Below are positions 44,916 to 56,358 of a DNA stretch of 64,000 nt, in pieces. Below the pieces are notes generated by a model that was not told the origin of the DNA, did no database searches, and worked only from the letters and a program-made list of their open reading frames with translations. A program made the position numbers and the translations under genes. Positions within the stretch are counted from its first letter, which is position 1, and the number at the start of each line of letters is the position of its first letter. The stretch lies in NCBI RefSeq assembly GCF_028502605.1, contig NW_026611594.1, forward strand, positions 823,501-887,500, given 5' to 3'. This DNA is from Trichoderma breve. Its lineage: Eukaryota; Ascomycota; Sordariomycetes; Hypocreales; Hypocreaceae.

Positions 44916-46700
44916 ATGTCTTCTAAAAACACTGTCCCCATTCAATCCAACAAAATGGGCGTCAACGTGAAAGATGGAGATCGCTTCGACTTTATTGTTG
45001 TTGGTGGCGGTACTGCCGGCAACACAGTTGCCGGCCGCCTGGCTGAAAATTCCAAGGTTCGCATCTTGGTGATTGAAGCCGGTGTTGGTAATCCGGAAGA
45101 ACTTCCTGAGATTACTACGCCATCCAATGCCATGAACCTACGTGGGAGTGCTCACGATTGGGCTTATAAAACAACCATGGTCAGGCGTGATGATTATGAA
45201 CGTATCGAAAAGCCAAACTCGAGAGGCAAAATGCTTGGTGGAAGTTCGTCCTTAAACTATTTTACTTGGGTCCCTGGATGCAAGCCGACCTTTGATCGAT
45301 GGGAGGAATGGGGCGGCAAAGAATGGACTTGGGATCCCCTCGTTCCTTATCTACGCAAGAGTGCCACTTATCACGATGATCCCAAGCTATATCACCCTGA
45401 GCTTAAGAAGATTGGCGGAGGAGGGCCAATTCATATCTCCCATGCCGAACTTATTGAGGAGATGAAGCCATTCCGCGAGAATCTTGAGAAAGCTTGGAAA
45501 TCGCGCGGAGAACCCATGACGAGTAACATCTATGACGGCGAAATGAACGGCCTCTATCACTGTGTCGATACCATTTATAAAGGAGTCCGCTCTGGAAGTT
45601 ATCTCTTCCTCAAGGGTAAAAAGAACATTACGGTTTTGGCCGAAACTCACGCCAAGAAGCTGCTGATCAACTATGCCGACCGAATCTGCCGCGGCGTGCG
45701 AGTTACGACTCCTGATGGTAAAGACATTAACGTTTACGCAGACCGTGAGGTCATTCTCTCGGAGGGTGTGTTCGAAAGCCCCAAGCTCTTGATGCTGAGT
45801 GGTGTCGGCCCTGCGCGTGAACTGAAAAAGTTCGATATCGATGTCATTGTTGATTCGCGTCATGTCGGCCAGAATCTCATGGATCACCCGGCCGTTCCAT
45901 TTGTGTTGCGCGTCAAGGATGGCATTGGTATGGATACCGCTGTCCTTCGAAAGAGTAAAGAAAGCGAAAAGCTGCAGGCTGCTTATAAGAAAGATCATTC
46001 TGGACCAGTCGGCTCCGGTTTCCTGGAGATGGTGGCCTTCCCTCGCATTGATAAATATCTACAGAATGATGAGCAGTATAAGAAGGCTAAGGAGGCTAAT
46101 GGGGGCCTTGATCCCTTCTCGCCTGAGGGACAGCCTCATTTCGAACTCGACTTCGTTTGCCTTTGGGGCAGCGCATTCCAATGGCACTTCCCGCACCCAC
46201 CAGAGGGAGAACACACCACCGTTGTTGTGGATCTTGTCCGTCCGGTCTCTGGCCCTGGCGAGGTTACTTTGAGGAGTGCCGACCCATTCGAGCAGCCCAA
46301 CATCAATCTCAATTTCTTCGAAAGTGATCTCGACATCATCGCTATGCGTGAGGGTATCCGCTTCAGCTACGATGTGCTGACCAAGGGTGACGGCTTCAAA
46401 GATTGCGTTGTATCTGAGACTCCTTGGAAGATGCCTCTTCACTCTGATGAAGAGATGAAGCGCGCCGTCTTGGATCGCTGTCAAACAGCTTTCCATCCCG
46501 TCGGAACTGCCCGATTGAGCAAGAATATCGACCAGGGCGTGGTTGATCCGGCACTCAAAGTTCATGGCGTTACTAACCTCCGTGTTATTGATGCTTCCGT
46601 CATTCCGCTGATTCCTGATTGTCGTATTCAGAACTCTGTCTATGCTGTGGCCGAAAAGGGAGCAGATATGATCAAGGCTGATCACAAGGACGTCTACTAA
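44916..46700 (+). CDS. GMC oxidoreductase (FAD-dependent)
   Basis: Single exon, 594 residues from the ATG at 44916. The ATG at 44955 is an alternative start directly before the fold. The FAD ADP-binding motif is FDFIVVGGGTAGNTVAGRL at about 24-42. GMC signature 1 is GKMLGGSSSLNYFTWVPG and signature 2 is the SEGVFESPKLLMLSGVGP block. The C-terminal active-site histidine is in CQTAFHPVGTARL and the second catalytic position in PDCRIQNSVYAVAEKGA. No signal peptide is visible, so it is probably intracellular. It would oxidise an alcohol, aldehyde or aromatic/polyol substrate, passing electrons to oxygen or a quinone. The gene has no intron, unlike most multi-domain genes here, and lies 3.8 kb from the regulator. 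Confidence 0.92.
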   Translation: MSSKNTVPIQSNKMGVNVKDGDRFDFIVVGGGTAGNTVAGRLAENSKVRILVIEAGVGNPEELPEITTPSNAMNLRGSAHDWAYKTTMVRRDDYERIEKPNSRGKMLGGSSSLNYFTWVPGCKPTFDRWEEWGGKEWTWDPLVPYLRKSATYHDDPKLYHPELKKIGGGGPIHISHAELIEEMKPFRENLEKAWKSRGEPMTSNIYDGEMNGLYHCVDTIYKGVRSGSYLFLKGKKNITVLAETHAKKLLINYADRICRGVRVTTPDGKDINVYADREVILSEGVFESPKLLMLSGVGPARELKKFDIDVIVDSRHVGQNLMDHPAVPFVLRVKDGIGMDTAVLRKSKESEKLQAAYKKDHSGPVGSGFLEMVAFPRIDKYLQNDEQYKKAKEANGGLDPFSPEGQPHFELDFVCLWGSAFQWHFPHPPEGEHTTVVVDLVRPVSGPGEVTLRSADPFEQPNINLNFFESDLDIIAMREGIRFSYDVLTKGDGFKDCVVSETPWKMPLHSDEEMKRAVLDRCQTAFHPVGTARLSKNIDQGVVDPALKVHGVTNLRVIDASVIPLIPDCRIQNSVYAVAEKGADMIKADHKDVY

Positions 46701-48034
46701 GTGACTGAAACGAGTTAGTGTGAGGGATCATGTGGCAAGAAACACGAGAGAAGCCAAGAAACACACAAAAAAAAGTGAAAAGCACCACACAAACAGGAGA
46801 GAATGGCTGTGATGGTAGTAGCCACTATTGATAACATTGAATGCAGAACTTAAGCTTAGGGTAGCTCACTAAGTACCAATTCACTCTCTCATTCTTTGAC
46901 CTTTATGTTTGCGTAACAAGAAAATTCTCATGATGGCCTGATGTATCATAAAGCGAAAAGAAAAAACCGCATCTCAAGATGTAGTAGCATGGTATCTTCT
47001 GATGTTTGAGAAGATCTGTTGCTTACTAGGCACCTATTTGTTTAGTGTATTAGCAAAGGGCAGATAATACATGTAGATTGACCCCTGACCTGTACAACGG
47101 CTTTCGCATGGGCTCACATAATAGCTGTCTGGTGTTTCTGTCCCTGTAGATGATGGATATGCTTCGTACGTTCGTCCCTGCCCCCGGTTATAATCGTCAA
47201 ATATAGCAAATTTCAATATTTAACCTTTGCATATCACACCAATGCCCGTTTGTGAATCGACAGGCATTTCTCATCCTACGAGCTTGTATGCTAGCTGCGC
47301 TATCAGTGGATGGTAAACAGCCGCAGTCTTGATACCTTCAATATTCTTTGCACCCAGTGCATCAGTCCCTTGAAAGACATCTGAGGAAACTGGCATGTTT
47401 TCCCATTCTGCGACACGCCAATGGTTCATGGGGCGATGCTAATGATGTTAATCGTCATAAGCAAATTTGTATGATGCTTGTCAAAATAGCTGTGGAGTCG
47501 ACTACCTACTTATACATACCTACGTCGGTATTTATGTAGAGTTTCACCCAAGCAAACTGACAGTGACACGTTGCAGAGAGCCAGGTGCTTATTTTTCTAG
47601 GGAATTTTTTTCTTCTTCATCTTTCAGTTATATGCATCTGTCACAGCCACACACGGGTATAGCACTTCCCGCTCTACGGAAGGCAGTCCAGAGCATTGCT
47701 CCTGATTACGAAGCCATGCGACTGGGCAAGGGCAGAGTAACGAGAACATTTTAAGATGGTTCAAGCATACATGCTATCTCGGCACTCAAGCGACCAAGGT
47801 TTTTTATTTGGACTACGCCCAGCTCCTGCCAGCTGATTGATGTCCTCGAGTCGCGACCATTGCCGTGCCAACTCCCAATTAAATATTGTTCTGACATCTC
47901 TCAGCTAGCTGTATGTCACATACCCAACCTTTTCGCGCCGCATGCTATTCCGAAACGACGATCTTTATATTTCTACGTGTATTAGTTGGCTACGTCTTTG
48001 CTACGTTTCATTACCTCCACCTGTTTCGCACATC
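46701..48034. other. Intergenic region
   Basis: 1.3 kb between two plus-strand genes. Some open frames (47467-47754) with no recognisable product, and AT-rich patches. It holds the 3' end of the GMC transcript and the promoter of the F-box-like gene. Confidence 0.5.
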
Positions 48035-49444
48035 ATGACTCGGCTACCACGTCTGGAATCCCTTCAGGACGAGTTATTGACGCAAATATGCCGGGAAATA
48101 ATCGGCCATCTAGACGACCACGTCGGTGATCTGGATCAAATCAAGGCAGAGATACAATATGATACTCCGTCTTTGGCTTCTCTCTGCCGCACATCAAAAC
48201 GGCTCAGGGACATTGCGACGCCTGTGCTTTATTCTCGCTTCACGACACTCAGAGGGGCTGAGACAGCTATACCTTTCCTGGTGACCATTTCCCAACGACA
48301 ACACCTGGGCCGATATGTAAGAAAACTTGATCTCTGTCAGGGGACCTCTATGGATAAAATTATCGACCAAAGAATATTCCAAACCACTCGGGTGGACGGA
48401 AAAATGACTGAGGCGCAGAGACAAATACTCAACGAGGCGGCAACTCGCTTGGACATTGATGAAGCTTCCATTCATCTAGAACAGTTCGCCACTATTGTGC
48501 AATTGATCCTTGCTTACACGCCCTTGGTGAAAAGCGTCCACGTTGCCACATTACTGGCGGGTAATACTGTGCATGACAGATGGGGTTACACAATACTCAA
48601 ACAGTTAGCTACTCAGGTTCCAAGAAGGGTGTCGTTGGACTATCTCAGAAACCTCCATTTGGAACATGTAAATGACGTGAACCTTGGAAGCAGTTACAGT
48701 CTTCAATACTTTGCGGGGATATTTAAGCTCGCCCCGTCCATAGATACTCTTCATATGGATCCCTGTTCAGGAATTGATCTGCCTCGACAGATTACGACGA
48801 GACCTCAAGTCTCTTTGGCAAACATGACAACTCTGTCTCTTACTCAAGGAAACACCCCGAGCAATGCAGTGAAGTGGATGGTTCGCGATTGTGCGCAATT
48901 AAAACATTTCCAATACTACAGTTCAGGGTACCCGGTCGTGAACCGCGTGACCCCCAAAGAAATTATCCAGGTCTTACGGCTTCATAAAGACAGTCTCCTC
49001 AGCCTTTCTCTCTTGTTGAAAGCAAAAACAACGAGGGAATTTAATATGGGCATACGCATGCCCCCTTGTGCGGACGGTGAGCAGATTGTATCCCTCAAAG
49101 CTTTTACAAAGCTTGAAATACTTGAGTTAAATGCGCCTTCGATTCGATTTCCAAAAGCGAATACACCCGGGTATCACAAGCATGTCCTCAACGAATTGTT
49201 ACCTCAGTCGATCAAACACTTCCGTTTTACTACTCCACAGAAGGAATGTATAGCCAATCTCCAGACCGTGGCTTATTACCGAGCCAATTCTTTTCCTCAT
49301 CTTCGAGGTGTCTATTTGACGAACAGTTCTAGAGTTTTTCCGGAACAAGAGACGGCTTTCGACACAAACGAGATTGAAGCCGTAAGAAAGAGGCTGTTGA
49401 GCGTTAGAGTGCGCTTCGAGCACGTGGAACTAGCCAGTTCCTAA
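48035..49444 (+). CDS. F-box-like / leucine-rich fungal protein
   Basis: Single exon, 469 residues from the ATG at 48035. The frame opens earlier at 47942, but the F-box-like part would then not be N-terminal. Residues 1-70 contain RLPRLESLQDELLTQICREI and SLASLCRTSKRLRDIATPVL followed by YSRF, the pattern of divergent fungal F-box domains that bind Skp1 in SCF ubiquitin ligases. The rest is a loose leucine-rich-repeat-like solenoid (LDYLRNLHLEHV, MTTLSLTQGN, FTKLEILELNAPS) that would bind a target. Such proteins are numerous, fast-evolving and mostly uncharacterised in filamentous fungi. Confidence 0.72.
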   Translation: MTRLPRLESLQDELLTQICREIIGHLDDHVGDLDQIKAEIQYDTPSLASLCRTSKRLRDIATPVLYSRFTTLRGAETAIPFLVTISQRQHLGRYVRKLDLCQGTSMDKIIDQRIFQTTRVDGKMTEAQRQILNEAATRLDIDEASIHLEQFATIVQLILAYTPLVKSVHVATLLAGNTVHDRWGYTILKQLATQVPRRVSLDYLRNLHLEHVNDVNLGSSYSLQYFAGIFKLAPSIDTLHMDPCSGIDLPRQITTRPQVSLANMTTLSLTQGNTPSNAVKWMVRDCAQLKHFQYYSSGYPVVNRVTPKEIIQVLRLHKDSLLSLSLLLKAKTTREFNMGIRMPPCADGEQIVSLKAFTKLEILELNAPSIRFPKANTPGYHKHVLNELLPQSIKHFRFTTPQKECIANLQTVAYYRANSFPHLRGVYLTNSSRVFPEQETAFDTNEIEAVRKRLLSVRVRFEHVELASS

Positions 49445-49675
49445 GAATGACGAGGAAGCAGATTTGTGTGCGCAGCGATCATTCAGGGTTGGCGGTCACC
49501 AGCGTGATTTGGTTATTTCAGCGTTGGACAAACAATGTTTTATTCATTAGCTACAGAAGGCAAAAGAACGATATATGAACCCTCTTCCCTTGTTGTAAAT
49601 CTTGACTCTGCACATGTGATGCTCGTTTCAAAATGCGATGTCCACTATCCTAGCTCTCGGCTACGAGTGTCTAAG
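49445..49675. other. Short convergent gap
   Basis: 231 bases between converging 3' ends of the F-box-like gene and the lectin gene. Nothing seen. Confidence 0.5.
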
Positions 49676-50725
49676 CTAGGAGTAGGAGAACTGTTGAGTA
49701 TAGCCGTCTGATGTAGCGCAGAAGATATCCATGCACCCATCCTTGCGAGATGTGGAAGTAATGGAGCTACCGGGCACGCAGCGAATACCGCTACCAGCCA
49801 AGGAACTGCTAGTCCACTTTCCTGTGCTCTCATACCAGTATGCGTGGTTAACAGAACCATCTGGAGCGGTCCAGAACACCTCCATGTGCTGGCTGTTCAT
49901 GGAGGCGGCCGTCAACGAGCCCGGAGCAGCAGTGAGGTCTGACAGCTTCTCGAATGTCCAAATAGTGGGCTGTTCACTTTTCCAGTAGCCCTGGTACACC
50001 TGGTTGTCATTTCCGATATAGAAGATATTCTTGCGGACGTTGCTTCGCGCGAGAACGGCCATGCCAGAGCTGGTATGTGCTGTACCAGCTGCTCGCAAAT
50101 TGCCGTACTCCCAGCTGTTGAGAGGGTCCCAGGGGGCATAGTTGATGGCACCATCCGTGGTGATCCACCAAACCTCCGCACTCTGGTCGTTTCTGGTAAG
50201 AGCTCCGAAACCCTTGTTCGTGGGCTTCCCATGGGCGCCATCTACAATGTCCTGATCAATCACCCACTTGCTACCGGAATTGGTAGTGTAGGAGTGCATG
50301 AGGTTGCCATTGGTTCCAACGTAGAAGATCTCCATGTGCGATGATTCACGAGAGATTCCCTCAATATGAGTGCCCGGGGCAGCTTGGATGGCTTTGTCTA
50401 CACCAGAGTTGCCCCAGCCACCACCTGATGTCCAGAAACGGCTGTGGATAACGTTGTCGCCCTCAGAGTAATAAAACACCTCCATGTTTGAGGAAGTGCG
50501 GGCAATGGCAGTTAAGCCGTTATAGGCATGGAGGCCTGTCAAGTCCGCAAATCTGACAAGAGACTCCGCAACGGGTTTCGAGAGTCCCTCGTTTTGGTAC
50601 CTGTGCCATGGCTGCTGATTCGCCGAGAAGAACAGCTCCCAGTTTGTTGGAAGGTAATGAAGAACGTGGAGATCCGCGCCCGGGGTCCTGGATAACGGCT
50701 TGCAGTCAGTAATTGCTTCCCCCAT
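49676..50725 (-). CDS. Fungal fucose-lectin-like beta-propeller protein
   Basis: Single exon, 349 residues from the ATG at 50725. It is built of about six repeats of 45-50 residues, each with a core like MEVFYYSEGDNVIHSRFW, MEIFYVGTNGNLMHSY, AEVWWITTDGAINYAPW, KNIFYIGNDNQVYQGYW, MEVFWTAPDGSVNHAYW and MDIFCATSDGYTQQFS. This matches the fucose-specific lectin / AAL-PLL-type propeller, which binds fucosylated glycans between blades. There is no signal peptide, as usual for these cytosolic lectins. They are linked to defence against grazers and to symbiosis (family knowledge). The sugar specificity cannot be read directly. Confidence 0.78.
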   Translation of the reverse strand: MGEAITDCKPLSRTPGADLHVLHYLPTNWELFFSANQQPWHRYQNEGLSKPVAESLVRFADLTGLHAYNGLTAIARTSSNMEVFYYSEGDNVIHSRFWTSGGGWGNSGVDKAIQAAPGTHIEGISRESSHMEIFYVGTNGNLMHSYTTNSGSKWVIDQDIVDGAHGKPTNKGFGALTRNDQSAEVWWITTDGAINYAPWDPLNSWEYGNLRAAGTAHTSSGMAVLARSNVRKNIFYIGNDNQVYQGYWKSEQPTIWTFEKLSDLTAAPGSLTAASMNSQHMEVFWTAPDGSVNHAYWYESTGKWTSSSLAGSGIRCVPGSSITSTSRKDGCMDIFCATSDGYTQQFSYS

Positions 50726-53700
50726 TGCTCCACTCCCACGCGTCTCATATTGCAACGTTCGTTATATGAGATCAATATGGCTGCCAAGGATTTTGATTGG
50801 AACAGATACGCACAGCTTTACAGTCTGGCCGGTTGGGCCGGTTCAAGTCATAAAATTCCAAGAGGAACGTGCGTGAAGCTCGTCACAGCGGGGTTCTATC
50901 TCCGGAAGAGCCAGACCGTTTGCAGCAAGGGGGAAATATCCTCCAAGGAGGAGTGAGGCCGAAAGATGGACCATTTATTTGCCGCATTGCAATTGCTTAA
51001 TGATGTGAATAGATTCCCGCAAGGACATGCGCGCTGCTGATTATATACATTGTCTTAACGTTAACGAAAGAACGCTCTCGCACGATTCATGAGTTTCTTT
51101 CATTGCGAAGAGAGGGGGTTCCTAGCAATGCCTCCCGAGATAGCCTGCGATCCTCGAATTTGGTAAATGGACCAATATCGAATCTCGAATCAGCCTTGTG
51201 GATATATTTGTCGTCGACTGTTATCTATTAACTGTTAAAAATATACCACAGCTGAATTATACGAGCGCAAATAGAGACTAGGGATAGTCTAGAGTGTCAC
51301 AGAAACCTCATAACAAGCGAAGAATTCGGAGACTAATATAAGGGGTGCAAGGTTGATAGCTTACTTGCATCTACCTAGGACTAATATACTAGATTCATGT
51401 CCAAGTCCTCTCGTGGGGCTTAACGACAGATCCGGCGTGACTCTTGTTCGTATAAACAGCCCGTAGGGCTGAGTAAGCGCGCCGAGCTTCTATTTTGAAG
51501 TTGGAGTTGGCAAGTTTTCCCAGCGAAGACTCGTACCGTCTAGTAGATTCCACGGATGATTCCCCAAGTTCATACGGAATCTTCCTTGTTTGAAGCCTCC
51601 AACAGATTAGGAAGTGCGGCAAGACTTTCTTTGTTTACTTGTTCACAAATCCGGCGATCCCAGCTAATCCGCCACCCTCAGCTCGTCCCAACTAGGCAAT
51701 CCTGATCACCGCCGCAGACATCTCGGCATTAGTAGTGGGACTAATAGACAGTTGTGGACCGTTAGTGGATCAGCCGCTCGCACACAAGTCGGCGTGAATT
51801 GTGGATTTTGACTCTAAACAACGGCGCTGATAGGCTGTCCCGACAACTCAAATCTACGATGCTAGTCCTGTTTGCCTCTTTCCCGGGGCGGTCTCGCCAT
51901 CAACTCGGGGATGCTCGTGGGGCTGCTCTGTTATTACCGGGGGCTTGAAAATCGACCGCCGGCTCTCGCACTCCTTCGGCATTATCCGCGGAGTGGATAA
52001 GGCTCTTTGGGGTCTGAAACAATGAAGAAGAATTCAACGGAGAGAGGTTGCTGGAACGTTGTAGCTAAGACCATGTTATCATTTCCCCAGATACGCGCGG
52101 CTATATTTGGGGATAGAAGTGGATGGGAGCTGTTCGTATTCTGCTAAAAGTGTTAGTTGCAAGGTTGCCCGCTCGCTTATGCGTCAAAAGTTCGACCGGT
52201 GTTGAGAGCGAATGCGAATGCGGTAAACCACACGCGCTTATACCTTGACCTTGACGATACCAACACATCCGCTAATGGAAATATTCCGAGCGGCGGGAGT
52301 TGCAGTTTTCAAGATTTTCGATCCTTCCCGCTCCCTATCGCCGCGAAAGACGCCGCCACTCGGCGATTACTGTCCAGCATCTCCTGCTCTTATCGCACCG
52401 ATTGCTCCATGTCTCCTTCGCTTTCGGAAGGCATTCAACGTCGCGGGCCCTTTAGAAACGGCGGTTGCCATAAGCTGAATGGAAAGTAACTCGCTAAGAT
52501 CGCTTGTTTAGGCAACTTCTCCTACGATTTCAGCCTCACCGGAGATGAGCCAAGGATTTCTCTTCTGCATACATCGGCAAATGACATCCGTTCAGCCAAA
52601 TCAAGAATTAATTTGTATGATGATAACTGATCAATGTTACAAGTTGCTATTTTCTTCTTTCTTTTCGTATTCAGCGGCCGTCGCGCTCGTAAAACTGTAA
52701 CATTTTCTGACACGGAAAATTTAATGGTTGACCGTAACTCAGTCTTCCAACTATAGCAAGAACAACTCTTCTGTCAAGTTAGTTGCAACTAGATACAAGC
52801 AAGTTTAGAACAATACAATACACATGACCAGGGTCCGTTCGTATAACTCTATCAGCTGTCCGGATGTCGTTCGATCGTCAAGGCACACACATAATCTTCC
52901 GCTTACGCCTACACGAATGCTGGGGGCCGGGCCACCAACCGCCTTATCTGGGATGTGCAACAGATCTGTTCCACGTTGCCACCCCCTGATGGTCAGACTA
53001 GGCGTTTAAGCTTTGCAGTTCCCAATCATGTTAAGCATCGGCTGTCGTCTATTCAGTGGGCATCAAGCGCGCCTGATAGGATCATGAGCCATGCGGCGCT
53101 CCGCAAAGAGGCTGGGAGGTTGCAAGTTTGCCCGCTTGCTAGGATAAAACGGAAATAGAATTGATGACTAGTCAACGGGTGCTTGAGTCAAAACTCAGCC
53201 AAGACGTTGAGAGAGGCAACTGTATAGTGTCCTAGATGTCGATACTTCAAACTGGGATTGCTTCTTAACGTCGGCGATGGCAAAAAGCGGAAGTTTCCGT
53301 TGACAACTCCGTCCAGCAAAAAAAAAAAAAAAAAAAAAAAAAAGACAGAAAGTAGAAGACTTCAGTAGACATAAATACAGTTGCAGCTCTGTCTTCAAAA
53401 ACATGCAACAGGGCAGCTTCAATTACAACATAATTACAAAGCGTCTTCGGTGAATCCGCTCATCGAGATCGCCTCAATCTTATTGATCAGTTAACGTTTT
53501 TTTCGGTCTATTCACGTGACCCAACTGCCTACACTATCTCTCTTTACGAGAAGGATGAGGCTCGGTATTACGCCTCCAATTCGGAATCCCTAGCTGTCTA
53601 ATTCCCACCAGTGGAAATGTGGCTGCCGCGACCCTGTTAGCTGTCATCGATCCGGTTAAAATTAGTGGAGTCTCGGCATCATTGCGACTTAGCGACAAAA

Positions 53701-54018
53701 GCCCCGTATTGCGAAGCTGGTGCGCCTTGTAGGTCAGCTTTCGGGGGAGCCTAGCTTTGTTGATTGGCGATACCTTCGCTTGGGGTATATCAAGACAGCA
53801 TGGACTTATAAACAGCCCAATTTAATACGGGGGCTGACACTTTTAAACGAACTGGCTAAAAGATGTAATGTGACTCAGGCATCAAAACAAAAAGAAGGGG
53901 AAATATAAAGAAGGTAAATAAATCACCAGTTTCTCGCGAAGAAAAAAAAGTGGAATTTCAAAAGAGTAATAACAACTCGGCGTCTCCTAAACAATCTCTC
54001 TACTCCAATTCCTAATTC
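50726..54018. other. 3.3 kb gene desert
   Basis: No intact gene. It contains a diverged 25-bp direct repeat (about 52155-52180 and 53115-53140), a 26-base A run and several short open frames with no family match. The right part is the promoter of the Zn2Cys6 factor at 54019. The left part is the lectin promoter. Confidence 0.5.
53318..53343. repeat. 26-base A homopolymer
   Basis: A pure A run inside the gene desert. It could be a retroposed tail or a simple repeat. No element is visible around it. Confidence 0.85.
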
Positions 54019-56085
54019 ATGCATTACAGGCGAAACAGGTTGCCGCGCTTCTATTCCGTCACAATGCCTGGAGGCGATTCAGCAGCAACAGAAAATATAC
54101 CGGCTGGGGACTTTGACCTGCTGCTCTTCCGCCGGCGGCGCTTCCGTACAGCAAAAGCTTGTTATCCATGCCGTCGACGAAAGGTCAAGTGTGACCTAAA
54201 CCAGCCATGCGGGACGTGCATCAGTCGGGGGCATCCCGATTTGTGTGACTACACGACCAATACCTTTGCTGGAGCGGAGTCTTCTACCTCCGAACAGAGC
54301 CCGAGTGTTCGAGAGCAGCCTGAAGATGCTCATGGGAACCCTCCAGCTGCAGAAATAGCTCAGGGGTTGTTTGTCGACTTGGCATTGCCATTTAGCACCA
54401 AGGTGCATCTCGGTTCAGAGTCCCTCCCTGGCATCTTCTCGATGTCTGGGAGAACAGGAAAACAGCCATCAACGACTCCATTAAAGCTTTCGACGGATCC
54501 AAGGTTGATCTTTGAGCTTCTGTGTCTTCAGGACTCTAGCACCACGTTTCCTTTTACCAACTTGTGGATGCCCGGTGATGGCATAGAAAAAGTGTACAGT
54601 GCACTGCCCGAAGACGATGTAATTTTGAAGTAAGTACTCCATATTCTGCTTCTCTCCGTTTCCCCTTTATTGCAAGAAATTCAAGCTAACAGCTACGAGC
54701 CATTTTCGATTATATCAAGAATCTCTCTTCCATCTCGAGCCTTCGATCGTAAACCTAAGACATTTCGAAACTGCACTCCTAGAATTTCTGCGTAAGCGAA
54801 GGGCTGTCACGCCAAATTCGTACCTGGAGCCTCTGTCAGAAAGCACGAGCTCGTGGTTCGGCCTCTTATTTGGCATATTGTCATGCGGTGCCCAACTTGC
54901 TGTAGTCGAGGGGGTCGAGGGGGAGCTGGATACCACGAAAGCGTGGGTTTTTGGTAAGTGGCGGACCAAATATCGATTACGTGGAAGTATTTGATTCTTA
55001 TACCAGGATACAGCATGCTGCTCTTTCCAGTGCTTACGATTTTGCAACTTTACTTCATACCCTAATATCGAGGTTGTCCAAGCCCTAATAATGCTGGTCA
55101 ATTATTTGAGAAACCAGGGAGATGCAGGGGCTTCGTGGTCGATGTTGGGTGAGTAATCCCATGTACACTCCTTTTTTGATAGGGATTTGCGAGTCATTTT
55201 CTTACATTCAACTCCGCAATAGGCTTAGCCATACGTCTTGCCCAAACTCTTGGGCTTCACTGCACGCCAGATCCCAACTCCATCAGCAATCCGAGGAAAA
55301 GGGAAGAGGCTATTATAAGATCATCCATATGGTAAGTCTATGTGCAACCTGGCTTTTGTTGAATCATCTCTAATTTGCGGCAAAATCATAGGCGATCCTT
55401 AATTTGGCAGGATACTCTCGCCTCCCTCTCCTACGATCGGCCGTCTGGAATCGTTGTTTTAGAATCTATTCCATCGAACACTGCCTCACCTCGATTCTAT
55501 TCATTTTTCGATAGTTGCCATCATCTATTTGTGACGGCAAACAAGATTGGCCATGCCCTAAACCAAGCAAAATTCGCAGGAGAACGACTATCCCACGAGA
55601 CGGTACTCGATTTCAGAAAGCTTGTTAACATCATCGAGACCCGATCGGTGCCCCATTTACAAGACCCATCCAAGTGTCAGTCCAAGAATGACTACATTCA
55701 GCATTACATATTCAGACTCTTCACCGACTCGGTCATGGTGTGCCTGTATAGGCCAGCCATGACAGGTGACGAATCTCAAGATGACGACATCACGGATTAT
55801 TACCTGAATCGATGCCGTTCGACGCTACAAACATACATGGAACTTATGAATCTGAACGCTCCGTTCCAGAGGCTCTGGTTCTTTGTTCACATCACATTCA
55901 GCAGCGCCCTAATCTTGGGCCAAGCTGCTTACGCGCGCAATGTTCATTCCGATAAGACATTTTTGAAGCGTTTTTTTAACAGCCTCTCGCAAAATCGAGC
56001 TTTTGTCAGCGTTCCGGTGTACGAAAATGCCTGGAGATTGCTACACGAGTTCTTGATGTCAAACGATAACAATATGGAGGACTAG
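54019..56085 (+). CDS. Zn2Cys6 transcription factor
   Basis: Five exons, 54019-54629, 54700-54953, 55014-55148, 55223-55331 and 55392-56085, giving 600 residues. The exon joins were fixed by conserved text: SMLG/LAIRLAQTLGLH and SIW/RSLIWQDTLASLSYDRP are standard fungal_trans segments. The zinc cluster is C48, C51, C58, C64, C67 and C76 (KACYPCRRRKVKCD onward), spacing X2-X6-X5-X2-X8. An internal ATG at 54064 is an alternative start. The middle domain includes NLRHFETALLEFL, GAQLAV and NIEVVQALIMLVNYLRNQGD. It lies between the lectin desert and the NACHT-WD40 gene (convergent with the latter). No enzymatic cluster is adjacent, so its targets are unknown. Confidence 0.88.
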
Positions 56086-56358
56086 AAAGCGAAAGGCAAT
56101 ATACGAAAGATATGACGGTGCTTTAGCATGGCGCGGCCGGCCGCGCTTTTATACCCTTTGTAAGTAACGAATGATGTTATGTTTTGTTCAGATCTATTTA
56201 TATAAGAATAAAAATCTTGAAATTCAATGTTGCACATACATTTCGTGTTGTAGAGCTGCTGTAAGATTTCACGTAGCGATAGATGCCACCACGTCTATCA
56301 GGAATCCCATATCAAACAAGAAGAGCGTGTCCTTTCCTGATCTTGGCCAATCTTCTGG
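56086..56358. other. Convergent 3' gap
   Basis: 273 bases with the 3' ends of the zinc-cluster gene and the NACHT-WD40 gene. A small GC-rich palindrome GCGCGGCCGGCCGCGC at 56131-56146 stands out. No gene. Confidence 0.6.
56131..56146. other. Perfect 16-bp GC palindrome
   Basis: GCGCGGCCGGCCGCGC is a perfect palindrome directly after the stop of the zinc-cluster gene and before CTTTTATAC. It could form a hairpin in the 3' UTR of either converging transcript. No function is known to me. Confidence 0.6.

Noticed and set aside
36230..46700. A classical secondary-metabolite gene cluster
   Set aside because: No PKS, NRPS, terpene or DMAT synthase is present in the window. Only a coreless module is claimed.
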